From Azospirillum agricola (GTDB lineage Bacteria; Pseudomonadota; Alphaproteobacteria; Azospirillales; Azospirillaceae): DNA of 64,000 nt. The stretch is taken from the NCBI RefSeq assembly GCF_017876095.1, contig NZ_JAGINM010000005.1, positions 62,001 through 126,000 on the forward strand, written 5' to 3'. The notes under the pieces are model-generated. The model was not told the origin of the DNA, did no database searches, and worked only from the letters and a program-made list of their open reading frames with translations. Made by a program: the position numbers and the translations under genes. Shown here in pieces: positions 11,233 through 21,568 of this stretch (positions are counted from its first letter, which is position 1; each line of letters begins with the position of its first letter).

Positions 11233-11655
11233 ATGACCGACGAGATGCTGGACAAGGATCTGTACGAGCGCGGGCTGGTGGTCCGCCGGGCGGTGCTGGG
11301 CGACGCCCATGTCGACCGCTCGCTGGCCCGCGCCACCCCGTTCGACGCCGATTTCCAGGAATACATCACCAAGCAGGCCTGGGGCTCGGTCTGGACCCGG
11401 CCGGGGCTGGACATCCGGACGCGCAGCATGCTGACCATCGGCATGCTGGCGGCGCTGGGCAAGGACGGCGAGCTGAAGCTGCACATCCGCGCCACCCGCA
11501 ACACCGGCGTGACCCGCGACGAGGTGAAGGAGATTCTGCTGCAAACCGCCGTCTACGCCGGGGTCCCCGCCGCCAACCACGCCATCGCGCTGGCCCGCGC
11601 CGTCTACGACGAGATGGACGCCGAAGACGCGGCCACGAACGCGCAGGGAGGCTGA
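11233..11655 (+). CDS. pcaC: 4-carboxymuconolactone decarboxylase
   Basis: A 140-aa small helical enzyme that decarboxylates 4-carboxymuconolactone to the enol-lactone used by PcaD. The C-terminal half shows the CMD/AhpD-type pattern RATRNTGVTRDEVKEILLQT, then AGVPAANHAIALA. It is 24 bp after pcaD. It is a separate gene here, not fused to pcaD as in some actinobacteria. Confidence 0.94.
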   Translation: MTDEMLDKDLYERGLVVRRAVLGDAHVDRSLARATPFDADFQEYITKQAWGSVWTRPGLDIRTRSMLTIGMLAALGKDGELKLHIRATRNTGVTRDEVKEILLQTAVYAGVPAANHAIALARAVYDEMDAEDAATNAQGG

Positions 11656-11664
11656 GGCCCCGCC

Positions 11665-13071
11665 ATGACCGACCCGCGCCCCGCCGATGCCCCGGCCGAT
11701 GTCCCGGCCGATGTCCCGGCCAATGTCCTGGCCGATCCGCTGCTCGACCCCCTCTTCACCACCGCCGCGGCGGCGCGCGCCTTCTCCCCCGCCGCGCGCG
11801 TGCAGGGGATGCTGGATTTCGAGGCGGCGCTCGCCCGCGCCGAGGCCGCCGTGGGTGTCATCCCGGCGACGGCGGTTCCCGCCATCGCGGCGGCCTGCGA
11901 CGCGGCCCTCTACGATCCGGCCGGGCTGGGAGCGGAGGCGGCGCTGGCCGGCAACACGGCCATCCCGCTGGTCAAGCACCTGACCGCCAGCGTCAAGGCC
12001 GCCGACCCGGACGCCGCGCGCTTCGTCCACTGGGGCGCCACCAGCCAGGACGCCATGGACAGCGGGCTGGTCCTGCAACTGCGCGGCTTCATCGACGGTC
12101 TGGACGCCGATCTGGGGAGGCTGGCCGACGCCCTGGCCGCTCTCGCAGACCGCCACCGCGCGACGCCGATGGTGGCGCGCACCTGGCTGCAACACGCGCT
12201 TCCCACCACCTTCGGGCTGAAGGCCGCCGGCTGGCTCGACGCGCTCGGCCGCGACCGGCGGCGGCTGGCCGTGGCGCGCGGCGGGCTGGCGCTCCAGTTC
12301 GGCGGCGCCGCCGGCACGCTGGCGGCGCTCGGCGAGGCCGGCCCGGCGGTGGCCGAGGCGCTCGCCCGCGAACTGGACCTCCCCCTGCCCGCCCTGCCCT
12401 GGCACGCCAGCCGCGACCGGATCACGGAGCCGGCCGCCGCGCTGGGCATCCTCGCCGGCACGCTGGGCACCATCGGCCGCGACGTGTCGCTGATGATGCA
12501 GATGGAGGTCGCCGAAGCCTTCGAGCCCGCCGGTCCCGGCCGCGGCGGTTCCTCCACCATGCCGCACAAGCGCAACCCGGTCTCCTGCGCCGTGCTGCTG
12601 TCGGCCGCCGTCCGCGCCCCGGCCCTGGTCGGCGGGCTGCTCGCCGCGCAGGTGCAGGAGCACGAGCGCGGCCTGGGCGGCTGGCACGCCGAATGGCAGG
12701 CCCTGCCCGACCTCGCCCGCCTCGTCGCCGGGGCCGCCCACCACGCCGCCTCGATGATCGCCGGCCTGACGGTGGACGCCGACCGGATGCGCGCCAACCT
12801 CGACCTGACGCGCGGGCTGATCCTGGCGGAAGCGGTGACGATGGCGCTCGGCGGGCGGATGGGTCGGCTCGCCGCCCATTCCCGCGTCGCCGAGGCCAGC
12901 CGCCGCGCCGTCACCGAACGCCGCCCCCTGCGCGACGTGCTGGCCGAGGATTCGGAGATCGTCCAGGCGCTCGGGATCGACGAGCTCGACCGGCTGTTCG
13001 ACCCGCTGAACTACACCGGCTCGGCGGCGGTCTTCATCGACCGCGTGCTGGCGGAGCACGCACGGAATTGA
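11665..13071 (+). CDS. pcaB: 3-carboxy-cis,cis-muconate cycloisomerase
   Basis: A 468-aa fumarase/aspartase-superfamily enzyme that lactonises 3-carboxymuconate. The superfamily signature GGSSTMPHKRNPVSC is near residue 293. The HWGATSQDAMDSG region is the second conserved block. The first 25 residues contain a 4-residue repeat (ADAP-ADVP-ADVP-ANVL-ADP) encoded by a 12-bp tandem repeat at about 11687-11735; this tail precedes the usual family start and may vary between strains. Confidence 0.94.
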   Translation: MTDPRPADAPADVPADVPANVLADPLLDPLFTTAAAARAFSPAARVQGMLDFEAALARAEAAVGVIPATAVPAIAAACDAALYDPAGLGAEAALAGNTAIPLVKHLTASVKAADPDAARFVHWGATSQDAMDSGLVLQLRGFIDGLDADLGRLADALAALADRHRATPMVARTWLQHALPTTFGLKAAGWLDALGRDRRRLAVARGGLALQFGGAAGTLAALGEAGPAVAEALARELDLPLPALPWHASRDRITEPAAALGILAGTLGTIGRDVSLMMQMEVAEAFEPAGPGRGGSSTMPHKRNPVSCAVLLSAAVRAPALVGGLLAAQVQEHERGLGGWHAEWQALPDLARLVAGAAHHAASMIAGLTVDADRMRANLDLTRGLILAEAVTMALGGRMGRLAAHSRVAEASRRAVTERRPLRDVLAEDSEIVQALGIDELDRLFDPLNYTGSAAVFIDRVLAEHARN

Positions 13072-13121
13072 GAGTGCCAACGCGCCGCCAGGCAACGGAA
13101 GCGGCGCAGGAGGAGGAAACA

Positions 13122-13865
13122 ATGTCCCCACAGGAGGCGTCCGAGATGGACACGGTCAATCCGGCGGAAGCCGATTTCACCCCGCGCGACTGGGCCCAGC
13201 ACCCGCCCTACCTGTCGCCCGGCTACAAGTCGACGGTGCTGCGCTCGCCGCGCAAGCCGCTGATCCCGATGAGGCAGAGCCTGTCGGTCCGCACCGGCCC
13301 GGCGTTCGGCCATGACAGCCTCGACCCGCTGGATTCCGACCTGACGCAGAACGGCCGCGTCAACGGCGAGGCGATCGGCGAGCGCATCATCGTCACCGGC
13401 CGCGTGCTGGACGAGAGCGGCCGGCCGGTGCCCAACACGCTGCTGGAGATCTGGCAGGCCAACGCGACCGGCCGCTACGTCCACCGCTGGGACCAGCACG
13501 ACGCGCCGATCGACCCGAACTTCTTCGGGGCCGGGCGCTGCATGACCGACGAGCAGGGGCGCTACCGCTTCGTCTCGATCAAGCCCGGCGCCTATCCCTG
13601 GGGCAACCACCACAACGCGTGGCGCCCGGCGCACATCCATTTCTCGCTGTTCGGGCCGTCCTTCCTGACCCGGCTGGTCACCCAGATGTATTTCCCCGGC
13701 GATCCGCTGCTGCCGCTGGACCCGATCTTCAACGGCGTGCCGGAGGGGTCGCGCGACCTGCTGGTCTCGCGCTTCTCGATCGACGTGACCGAGCCGGTCT
13801 GGGCGCTCGGCTACGAATTCGACATCGTCCTGCGCGGACGCCACGCCACGCCGATGGAGGCCTGA
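13122..13865 (+). CDS. pcaH: Protocatechuate 3,4-dioxygenase, beta subunit
   Basis: A 247-aa catalytic iron subunit of the intradiol dioxygenase that cleaves protocatechuate to 3-carboxy-cis,cis-muconate. The two iron histidines are in RPAHIHFSLFG, and a ligand tyrosine lies in KPGAYPW just before them. The start is the ATG after a strong AGGAGGAAACA site. A reading frame open far upstream is not coding. It forms the heteromer with PcaG, encoded 3 bp downstream. Confidence 0.96.
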   Translation: MSPQEASEMDTVNPAEADFTPRDWAQHPPYLSPGYKSTVLRSPRKPLIPMRQSLSVRTGPAFGHDSLDPLDSDLTQNGRVNGEAIGERIIVTGRVLDESGRPVPNTLLEIWQANATGRYVHRWDQHDAPIDPNFFGAGRCMTDEQGRYRFVSIKPGAYPWGNHHNAWRPAHIHFSLFGPSFLTRLVTQMYFPGDPLLPLDPIFNGVPEGSRDLLVSRFSIDVTEPVWALGYEFDIVLRGRHATPMEA

Positions 13866-13868
13866 ACC

Positions 13869-14417
13869 ATGCTGAAGCAGACCCCGTCCCAAACCGTCGG
13901 CCCCTATTTCGCCTACGCCTGGACGCCGGAAACCTACGGGCGCCGCCCGCTGGCGACCAACGACCTGACCCGCAACGGCACCACCGGCGAGCACATCCGC
14001 CTGGAGGGCGTCGTCTATGACGGCGAGGGCGCCATCGTCCGCGACTGCGTGGTCGAGATCTGGCAGGCCGACGCCGCCGGCAAGCACCAGCCCGGCACCG
14101 CCGGCTTCGGCCGCTGCGCCACCAACGATTCCGGCGAGTATCATTTCCACACGGTGAAGCCGGGAGCGCTCGGCGACGGGCAGGCGCCGCACATCGCGGT
14201 GACGGTGTTCGCCCGCGGCATGCTGAGCCACGCCTTCACCCGCGTGCATTTCTCCGACGAGGAGAGCGCCAACGCCGCCGACCCGGTGCTGGCGACGGTG
14301 CCGGAGGAGCGGCGCGCGACCCTGATCGCCACCCGCGCTGCGGGCAGCTTCGGCACCGTCTACCGTTTCGACATCCGCATCCAGGGCGAGAACGAGACGG
14401 TCTTCTTCGACTGCTGA
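13869..14417 (+). CDS. pcaG: Protocatechuate 3,4-dioxygenase, alpha subunit
   Basis: A 182-aa alpha subunit, related to PcaH but without the iron histidine pair (the equivalent region reads GQAPHIAVTVFARG). It helps form the active site at the subunit interface. The opening QTPSQTVGPYFAYAWTPE is typical. It is last gene of the pca operon; its stop is followed by a hairpin of the CCCTCTCCC family and the convergent folB. Confidence 0.96.
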   Translation: MLKQTPSQTVGPYFAYAWTPETYGRRPLATNDLTRNGTTGEHIRLEGVVYDGEGAIVRDCVVEIWQADAAGKHQPGTAGFGRCATNDSGEYHFHTVKPGALGDGQAPHIAVTVFARGMLSHAFTRVHFSDEESANAADPVLATVPEERRATLIATRAAGSFGTVYRFDIRIQGENETVFFDC

Positions 14418-14423
14418 GGGATG

Positions 14424-14446
14424 CCCTCTCCCGCGCCGGGAGAGGG
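14424..14446. terminator. Hairpin at the end of the pca operon, CCCTCTCCC family copy 3
   Basis: Arms CCCTCTCCC and GGGAGAGGG with loop GCGCC lie 7 bp after the pcaG stop and 11 bp before the convergent folB stop. It could end both transcripts. No T-run is present on the plus strand (it is followed by GGAAAACC), so intrinsic termination is uncertain. Confidence 0.5.
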
Positions 14447-14456
14447 GGAAAACCCC

Positions 14457-14840
14457 TTACCCTCTGGCGCGTTCGATCTCGACGCCGACGCTGGCGGCGT
14501 CGGGGAACACGTCCAGCTTCTCCACGCGGACCTTCGCCGACGCCACCCGCGCGTCGGCGAGGCAGCGCTCGGCGATCCGCTCGGCCAGCGTCTCCACCAG
14601 CGTGACATGGCCCTGCGTCACCACGCCCTTGACCAGCACGGCCATGTCCTCGCCGGTCACGCCGGGCGCCACGACCTCCAGGTCGAGGTTCAGGCGGATG
14701 CGCTGGGACTTGATCCGTTCATGCGCGTAGACGCCGATCAGCGCGTCCATAACCAGATCGCGGACGAAGCAGCGGGTGGACAGCACCGCCGGGGCCGAAC
14801 GCGGCAGCGGGGCGGTGACGGTGGCGAAGAGCTTGTTCAT
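14457..14840 (-). CDS. folB: Dihydroneopterin aldolase
   Basis: A 127-aa protein of the FolB/FolX fold acting in tetrahydrofolate synthesis (dihydroneopterin to 6-hydroxymethyl-dihydropterin and glycolaldehyde). The conserved segment MDALIGVYAHERIKSQ and the catalytic-lysine region VRVEKLDVFPDA are visible. Length matches the family. It is followed upstream (on its strand) by 123 bp of non-coding DNA and then ccrM in the same direction. Confidence 0.88.
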   Translation of the reverse strand: MNKLFATVTAPLPRSAPAVLSTRCFVRDLVMDALIGVYAHERIKSQRIRLNLDLEVVAPGVTGEDMAVLVKGVVTQGHVTLVETLAERIAERCLADARVASAKVRVEKLDVFPDAASVGVEIERARG

Positions 14841-14963
14841 GGGAAACGCCTATACACGGACGGCGGCGCGCTGCCAAGCCGCCGCCGCCGCAAGGCAGGG
14901 CCGCCCCGGCGGGCGGCGCTCCGCCGGATGGGCCGGCCCGGCGGATCGGCCCGCTGGACCGGC

Positions 14964-16136
<1,173 letters not shown>

Positions 16137-16138
<2 letters not shown>

Positions 16139-16811
16139 AGCCGGTTATGGCCTTTTGCCGGGCGACTGGTGCAAAAGAGACTCGGTGGTGCGGCGTGACG
16201 CCGTGGACACTCAGCGCGGCCAGATGCTCGGGCGTCGGGTAGCCGGCGTTGCGGTCCCAGCCATAGTGTGGATGCCCGGCCGACAACCGCAACATCTCGC
16301 TGTCGCGCGCCACTTTGGCGAGAATTGACGCGCAGGCGATGGATTGGCTGCGGCTGTCGCCCTTGACCACCGCCACCGCCTCGCAGCCGATGTCGGGGAG
16401 GAATTTTCCGTCGATCAGGGCGGCGTCCGGCGCCGCGCCCGCCAGGGCGTGGTAGGCGCGCTTCATGGCGAGCAGCGTCGCCTTGTGGATGTTCAGCGCG
16501 TCGATCTCGGCCGCCGACGCCTCGGCGATGGCGAAGGCGAGCGCGTGGGCGCGGATGGCCGGCTCGATCTCCTCGCGCAGGCGGCGGGCGAGCGCCTTGC
16601 TGTCGTCGATCAGGGCGGCGATCTCCGGCGGCAATCCCTCGGGCGGCAGCACGACGGCGGCGGCGACCACCGGCCCGGCGAGCGGCCCGCGCCCCACCTC
16701 GTCGATGCCGCAGACCCGGCGGCCGGGACCGAAGGCGGCCTCGAGGGACAGGTCGGGGCGGTGGCGGGGCGCCGGGGCGCGCGGCGTGGCGGAGGCGGCT
16801 TTGCGGGGCAT
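16137..16811 (-). CDS. rnhB: Ribonuclease HII
   Basis: A 224-aa type II RNase H that removes ribonucleotides from DNA. The N-terminal catalytic motif GIDEVGRGPLAGP is present. A later acidic residue lies in ALIDGKFLPD, and KGDSRSQSIACASILAKVARD is the conserved central block. The start is the ATG at 16811, giving a short basic tail before the catalytic domain; longer frames upstream lack similarity. It is upstream of ccrM in the same direction, and its stop lies inside the ccrM promoter region. rnhB-ccrM adjacency is common in alphaproteobacteria as far as I recall. Confidence 0.92.
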
Positions 16812-16998
16812 GGTGGAATCGCGAGGTGGGGAGGAACGGTCCGCTTGATAGCGACCGCCGGCCGCCGGCGGCAAGGACCGCGCGCCTCCTCCCTGCCCAT
16901 CTTTTGATCTGTCCCCTTGAGAAGCGGTTCGCGGCTGCGGTATGGATGCGCCCCGCGACGGCATGGCGCCGCCGCGTGCCAGCCGGGATCCGCTCGCC

Positions 16999-17505
16999 AT
17001 GACCGCCGAAACCACCCCCGCTTCCGCCGAATGCCCCTGCCGGTCCGGCAAGAGCCTGGACGCCTGCTGCGGCCCCTATCTGGCCGGCCTGCCCGCCCCG
17101 ACGGCGGAGGCGCTGATGCGGTCGCGCTATTCGGCCTTCGCCACCGGCAACATCGACTATCTGCACGACACGCTGCTGCCCAACACCCGCGACGACTTCA
17201 ACCGCGAGGAGATCGAGAACTGGGCGAGGAACAGCGTCTGGACCGGGGTGGAGATCCGTGGGACCGAGGCCGGCCAGCCGGGCGACAGCGAAGGGGTGGT
17301 CGAGTTCGTCGCCCGCTTCTCGATGAACGGCAAGCCGATGACCCACCACGAGACCAGCCGCTTCGCCCACCAGGACGGCCGCTGGTACTACGTCGACGGC
17401 ACGCTGGGCGCCCGTCCGCGCAGCGGCCCCAAGGTCGGCCGCAACGATCCCTGCCCGTGCGGCAGCGGCAAGAAGTACAAGAAATGCCACGGGGCGGCGG
17501 CCTGA
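16999..17505 (+). CDS. YchJ-like protein with two SEC-C zinc motifs
   Basis: A 168-aa protein. A SEC-C-type motif [19 protein letters not shown] near residue 12 and a second, [18 protein letters not shown], at the C-terminus flank an NTF2-like core ([20 protein letters not shown], then [19 protein letters not shown]). This is the YchJ/UPF0225 layout. SEC-C motifs bind zinc and in SecA contact SecB and ribosomes; the role of YchJ is not settled. The start is the ATG at 16999 because the family begins close to the first motif; an earlier in-frame ATG exists at 16942. Confidence 0.82.
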   Translation: MTAETTPASAECPCRSGKSLDACCGPYLAGLPAPTAEALMRSRYSAFATGNIDYLHDTLLPNTRDDFNREEIENWARNSVWTGVEIRGTEAGQPGDSEGVVEFVARFSMNGKPMTHHETSRFAHQDGRWYYVDGTLGARPRSGPKVGRNDPCPCGSGKKYKKCHGAAA

Positions 17506-17714
17506 TTCGGTCGTCCTCCACCCGCGATGCGGTTGTCCGGCTTGTTTCATCGCCCCCGACGCGCCCGCCCGGCGGGCCGCGATCGGGGTTTCTCGAGTCT
17601 TTCGTGCGCCCCGATGCGATCCTGATTGAAATATGATCGGGAACGGATCATCTTCCGCGTGCCGTGTTCCGGCGTTTCGGAGTGCGGCCTATCACGACAG
17701 ATGAGACTACACTG

Positions 17715-18311
17715 ATGTTCGACCGTCCGCAGCGCAACAACAACTCCTTCCGCGCTCCCGAGATCACCCAGCGCGACATCCGCGCCACCGTCAAGTGGTT
17801 CAACGCCACCAAGGGCTTCGGCTTCGTCACGCCCGAAGACGGTTCGCCGGATGCTTTCCTGCATTCCACGGTTCTGCAATTCTGCGGACATGACAGCCTG
17901 GACGAAGGCGCCACCATCACCTGCGATCTGTCGCGCGGCCCGAAGGGCCCGCAGGTTGCCACCATCCACGCCGTCGACACCTCGACGGCGGCCCCCAGCC
18001 GTCCGGCGCGCCCGGCGCGCGAGCGTGACTCCTGGGGCAATGACGGCGGTTACGGCGGCGGCGGCTACAGCAGCCGCGGCGGCTACGGCGACGACGCCGA
18101 CGGCGAGGTCGTCGACGGCACGGTGAAGTGGTTCAACGTCACCAAGGGCTTCGGCTTCATCGCCCCGGCCACCGGCGGCAAGGACATCTTCGTCCACATC
18201 CGCGCTCTGGAGCGTTCGGGCATCCAGGGTCTGTCGGACGGCGAGCAGGTCCGCGTCACCATCCGCCAGGGCGCCAAGGGTCCGGAAGCTCAGCGCATCG
18301 AGCTGCCGTAA
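17715..18311 (+). CDS. Two-domain cold-shock protein
   Basis: A 198-aa protein with two cold-shock domains, residues about 24-90 (VKWFNATKGFGFVTPED) and 137-198 (VKWFNVTKGFGFIAPATGG). They are joined by a flexible, Gly/Tyr/Arg-rich linker with GGYGGGGYSSRGGYG. RNP1 motifs KGFGFV and KGFGFI are intact. The first domain has a divergent RNP2 (DAFLHST), the second a standard one (DIFVHI). Such tandem proteins are an alphaproteobacterial type and probably act as RNA chaperones. A bidirectional terminator follows. The start at 17715 is the ATG nearest the domain; 17664 is an alternative. Confidence 0.88.
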   Translation: MFDRPQRNNNSFRAPEITQRDIRATVKWFNATKGFGFVTPEDGSPDAFLHSTVLQFCGHDSLDEGATITCDLSRGPKGPQVATIHAVDTSTAAPSRPARPARERDSWGNDGGYGGGGYSSRGGYGDDADGEVVDGTVKWFNVTKGFGFIAPATGGKDIFVHIRALERSGIQGLSDGEQVRVTIRQGAKGPEAQRIELP

Positions 18312-18333
18312 TCTCGTCTCGTGATGTGATGTG

Positions 18334-18368
18334 AAAAGCCCCCCGCTCCACCGGAGCGGGGGGCTTTT
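18334..18368. terminator. Bidirectional intrinsic terminator
   Basis: A perfect 16-bp stem beginning AAAAGCCCCCCGCTCC, loop ACC, ends in CTTTTT. It has a T-tract on both strands and lies between the convergent cold-shock gene (stop 18311) and the prephenate dehydrogenase gene (stop 18419), so it serves both. Confidence 0.93.
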
Positions 18369-18418
18369 TGCTGGCCCGACGCGGGACGATCCGGCCCGAA
18401 GACGGCCGGGAGCGTGGA

Positions 18419-19309
18419 TCACGCCTGCTTGGCGTCGATGATGCCGCGTCGGATGGCGCGGGTCTTGGTGAACTGGTCCTGCAACTGCTGCCCCTCGCCC
18501 CAACGGATGGCGCGCTGGAGGGCGGTCAGATCCTCGGTGAAGCGCTGGAGGATCTCCAGGACCGCCTCGCGGTTGTTCAGGAACACGTCGCGCCACATCA
18601 CCGGGTCGCTGGCGGCGATGCGGGTGAAGTCGCGGAAACCGCCGGCCGAGAATTTGATGACCTCGGACTTGGTGTCGTCCTCCAGGTCCGACGCGGTGCC
18701 GACGATGGTGTAGGCGATCAGGTGCGGCAGGTGGGACGTGATGGCCAGCACCCGGTCATGGTGGTTGGCGTCCATGATCTCGACCGTGGAGCCGACCCGG
18801 CGCCACAGCTCCGTCACCTTGTCCAGAGCCGTGGCGTCGGCGCCGGTCGGCGGGGTCAGGATGCACCAGCGGCCCTGGAACAGGCTGGCGAAACCGGCCT
18901 CCGGCCCGGAATGCTCGGTGCCGGCGACCGGATGGCCGGGAATCAGATGCACGCCGTCCGGCAGGTTGGGGCCGACGTCGCGGAACACCGCCTGCTTCAC
19001 CGACCCGACGTCGGTCACGATGGTGCCGGGGGCCAGATGCGGGCCGATGCGCTCGCCCACCTCGGCGAAGCTGCCGACCGGGGTGGCGAGCACCACCAGA
19101 TCGGCGCCGTCCAGCGCGACCTCGATCTCGGTCGTCGCCATCTCGACGATGCCCAGTTCCATCGCCTTGACGCAGGCGTCCTTGCTGCGGTCGGCGCAGA
19201 CCACCTGCCGGGCGATCCCATACTCCGCCATCGCCCGCGCCAGGGAGGAGCCGATCAGACCGATGCCGACGATGGCGACGCGGTCGAACAGGGGAGCGGT
19301 GTCGGTCAT
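18419..19309 (-). CDS. tyrC: Prephenate/arogenate dehydrogenase
   Basis: A 296-aa NAD(P)-dependent dehydrogenase of tyrosine synthesis. The Rossmann motif VAIVGIGLIGSSLARAM is at residues 11-27. The substrate-binding block GHPVAGTEHSGPEAG and the C-terminal helical domain with ITSHLPHLIAYTIVG complete the family pattern. It has no chorismate mutase or ACT domain. Symbol tyrC follows cyclohexadienyl dehydrogenases; whether prephenate or arogenate is preferred cannot be told from sequence. Confidence 0.88.
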   Translation of the reverse strand: MTDTAPLFDRVAIVGIGLIGSSLARAMAEYGIARQVVCADRSKDACVKAMELGIVEMATTEIEVALDGADLVVLATPVGSFAEVGERIGPHLAPGTIVTDVGSVKQAVFRDVGPNLPDGVHLIPGHPVAGTEHSGPEAGFASLFQGRWCILTPPTGADATALDKVTELWRRVGSTVEIMDANHHDRVLAITSHLPHLIAYTIVGTASDLEDDTKSEVIKFSAGGFRDFTRIAASDPVMWRDVFLNNREAVLEILQRFTEDLTALQRAIRWGEGQQLQDQFTKTRAIRRGIIDAKQA

Positions 19310-19448
19310 GGGGATCCACCGAAGACGGGTTGCGGAGGCGAAAAACGCCCCGTTTTAAACCACCTCGGCGCGGATGGACCAAGCGAAACTTTGCGGAGCG
19401 CGGAGAGGACCCGACCGGAAAGGCCCGCGGGATGGGGCTTTGATTCTT

Positions 19449-19590
19449 GACACAGATGAACACAGATGGACACAGATGAATATCGATTGTTTTTCATGAA
19501 CTCCTCAGCATCGGGAAACTCATCGGTGCAATCCGGAGATCATCTCCGTTCATCTGTGTCCATCTGTGTCCATCTGTGTTCATCTGTGTC
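19449..19590. repeat. Inverted arrays of a 10-bp repeat (CACAGATGRA)
   Basis: Three tandem copies of CACAGATGRA (19451-19480) face four tandem copies of the complement CATCTGTGTY (19551-19590) across a 68-bp centre, followed by a run of nine A. One arm is 32 bp and the other 42 bp. The array occupies most of the 323-bp gap between the prephenate dehydrogenase start and the fliJ stop. No ORF of recognisable family overlaps it. The remaining flanks hold nothing I recognise. Confidence 0.85.
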
Positions 19591-19632
19591 AAAAAAAAAC
19601 GGGGCGAACATCCTTGCCCTTCTCAAGGAACA

Positions 19633-20067
19633 TCACCCGCCCGCCGCCTCTTCCTCCGCCTGCCGGCGCCGGAAACCGATCAGCGCGGTTTCGTCCAGCA
19701 TGTTGGCGTCCTTGCGCTTCTGCTTCTCCTTCTCGCGCTTCAGCCGCTCCTCCTCGGCCAGCTCGTAGCGCTTCAACTCCTGGTAAGCCTCGGCCATCTG
19801 GTCGGTCGCCACCGAGATCTGCACCTCGACCTGAGCCAGTGATTCACCGAGCCGCCGCCCGCGCTCCAGCGCCGCCTGGGCGAAGTTCGCGTAGGTGAAG
19901 GACACCGCGAAATCCTCGCGGGCGGTCGCCTGCTCGCGGGCGATCTCCTCCTTCAGGCGCTCGATCTCCGCCTTCAGGCGGTCGCCGAGATTCTGCAATT
20001 CGGCCAGCACACGGCGCTTCTCGTCGAGCTGGAGCTTTTGCAGGCGGATGATGGTCTTGAGGCTCAT
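19633..20067 (-). CDS. fliJ: Flagellar export protein FliJ
   Basis: A 144-aa, highly charged, almost entirely coiled-coil protein ([20 protein letters not shown]... with long E/K/R/L heptads). Directly following fliI, this matches FliJ, the chaperone-like stalk that links the FliI ATPase to the export gate. The start is the ATG at 20067 overlapping the fliI stop (ATGA); a GTG nine bases earlier is possible but lies inside fliI. Sequence conservation is low in this family, so position carries much of the evidence. Confidence 0.85.
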   Translation of the reverse strand: MSLKTIIRLQKLQLDEKRRVLAELQNLGDRLKAEIERLKEEIAREQATAREDFAVSFTYANFAQAALERGRRLGESLAQVEVQISVATDQMAEAYQELKRYELAEEERLKREKEKQKRKDANMLDETALIGFRRRQAEEEAAGG

Positions 20068-21401
20068 TGCGGCCACTGCACCCCGAAGATTTCAGCCAGA
20101 AGGGCGTAGCTGGTCGCCAGATCGGTCGATTCCCGCTTGCCCTGCTTCAAGAAGGCCTCCAATGCCGGCTGGTAATGGATGGCTTCGTCCACCTGCGGGT
20201 CGGAGCCCTTGCGGTAGGCGCCCAGCCGGATCATCTCCGCCATGTTGTCGTAGGAGGACAGCAGGCGCCGCGCGTGCCCGACCAGCTCGTTCTCGTTCCG
20301 GGAATTGCAGCCCGGCATGGTGCGCGAGACGCTGCGCAGGATGTTGATGGCCGGATAGCGCCCGCGCTCGCCGATCTGGCGCTCCAGCACGATGTGGCCG
20401 TCGAGGATGCCGCGCACCGCGTCGGCGATCGGCTCGTTGTGGTCGTCGCCCTCGACCAGCACGGTGAAGAGCCCGGTGATCGAGCCCGAGCCGACCAGCC
20501 CCGGCCCGGCGCGCTCCAGCAGGCGGGGCAGCTCGGCGAAGACGGTCGGCGGGTAGCCCTTGGTCGTCGGCGGCTCGCCGGCCGACAGGCCGATCTCGCG
20601 CTGGGCCATGGCGAAGCGGGTCACGCTGTCCATCATGCACAGCACGTTGCGGCCCTCGTCGCGGAAATGCTCGGCGACCGCCAGCGTCATGTAGGCGGCC
20701 TGCCGGCGCATCAGCGGCGCCTCGTCGGAGGTGGCGCAGACGACGATGCTGCGCGCCAGCCCCTCCTCGCCGAGATCCTCGGTGATGAACTCCTGCAACT
20801 CGCGGCCGCGCTCGCCGATCAGCCCGATCACCGCGATCTCGGCGCCGGAGAAGCGCGCCAGCATCGACATGACCGACGACTTGCCGACGCCCGAGCCGGC
20901 GAAGATGCCCATGCGCTGCCCCAGGCAGCAGGTCAGGAAGGCGTTGATGGCGCGGATGCCGAGGTCGAGCTTCTCGCCGACCCGCGCGCGGGCGTGGGCG
21001 TTGGGCGGGTTGTTGCGGATCGGCGTGGCGCGGGGGCCCTTGGGCAGCGGCCCCTTGCCGTCCACCGGCTCGCCCAGCGCGTTGACCACGCGGCCGAGCC
21101 AGGCGTCGGTCGGGAAGATCGAGGGCTGGTCGCCCGCCACCAGCGCCCGGCAGCCGAGCCCCACCCCGTCGAGCGCGCCGAACGGCATCAGCAGCGCGCG
21201 GCCCTGGCGGAAGCCGACCACCTCGCAGGGGATGTGCCGGCCGTCGCGCGTCTCGACGAGGCAGCGGCCGCCGACCGACAGCTCCTTCTCGATGCCGCCG
21301 ACCTCGACCATCAGGCCGGACACGGCGGTGACGCGGCCGAAGCGGCTGTGGCCCGGAATGGCGTCGATGTCGCGGATCAGCTGGGCGATGTCGGCTGGCA
21401 T
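20064..21401 (-). CDS. fliI: Flagellum-specific ATPase FliI
   Basis: A 445-aa F1-beta-like ATPase powering type III flagellar export. Walker [17 protein letters not shown], the [13 protein letters not shown] block and Walker [19 protein letters not shown] are present, with [20 protein letters not shown], typical of FliI. Length is standard (about 440 aa). It is divergent from ctrA across a 264-bp region rich in TTAA half-sites, which suggests CtrA control of both. Confidence 0.94.
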   Translation of the reverse strand: MPADIAQLIRDIDAIPGHSRFGRVTAVSGLMVEVGGIEKELSVGGRCLVETRDGRHIPCEVVGFRQGRALLMPFGALDGVGLGCRALVAGDQPSIFPTDAWLGRVVNALGEPVDGKGPLPKGPRATPIRNNPPNAHARARVGEKLDLGIRAINAFLTCCLGQRMGIFAGSGVGKSSVMSMLARFSGAEIAVIGLIGERGRELQEFITEDLGEEGLARSIVVCATSDEAPLMRRQAAYMTLAVAEHFRDEGRNVLCMMDSVTRFAMAQREIGLSAGEPPTTKGYPPTVFAELPRLLERAGPGLVGSGSITGLFTVLVEGDDHNEPIADAVRGILDGHIVLERQIGERGRYPAINILRSVSRTMPGCNSRNENELVGHARRLLSSYDNMAEMIRLGAYRKGSDPQVDEAIHYQPALEAFLKQGKRESTDLATSYALLAEIFGVQWPQ

Positions 21402-21443
21402 GGTCCCGGTCCAGAGCGTCGGAACGAAAAGGGCGGCGAAGGG

Positions 21444-21568
21444 TTAACAAAGAGGAGGTAGAGCGGTGGACCCGTTTTCCGTTAACCACCATGTCCGCAT
21501 CTTCCGATGGAAGCATTAACGTTGGATGAAGCGCATCACGCTGGCGTTAAGCTGAATCGTCTGTTAAC
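21444..21568. promoter_or_regulatory. CtrA half-sites and a GANTC site between fliI and ctrA
   Basis: Five TTAA tetramers lie at 21444, 21482, 21516, 21547 and 21564. Two near-consensus CtrA boxes are visible: TTAA-N7-TGAA (21516-21530) and TGAA-N7-TTAAC (21553-21568). The second contains a GANTC site, GAATC (21554-21558). CtrA autoregulation and GANTC control of ctrA are known in Caulobacter; the same inputs are inferred here. Confidence 0.6.

Noticed and set aside
19551..19600. CRISPR array or intrinsic terminator in the CATCTGTG repeats and A9 run
   Set aside because: Units are 10 bp with no spacers, so not CRISPR. The homopolymer is A on the strand where a terminator would need T after the stem, and for fliJ/fliI transcription the T-run would precede the stem.
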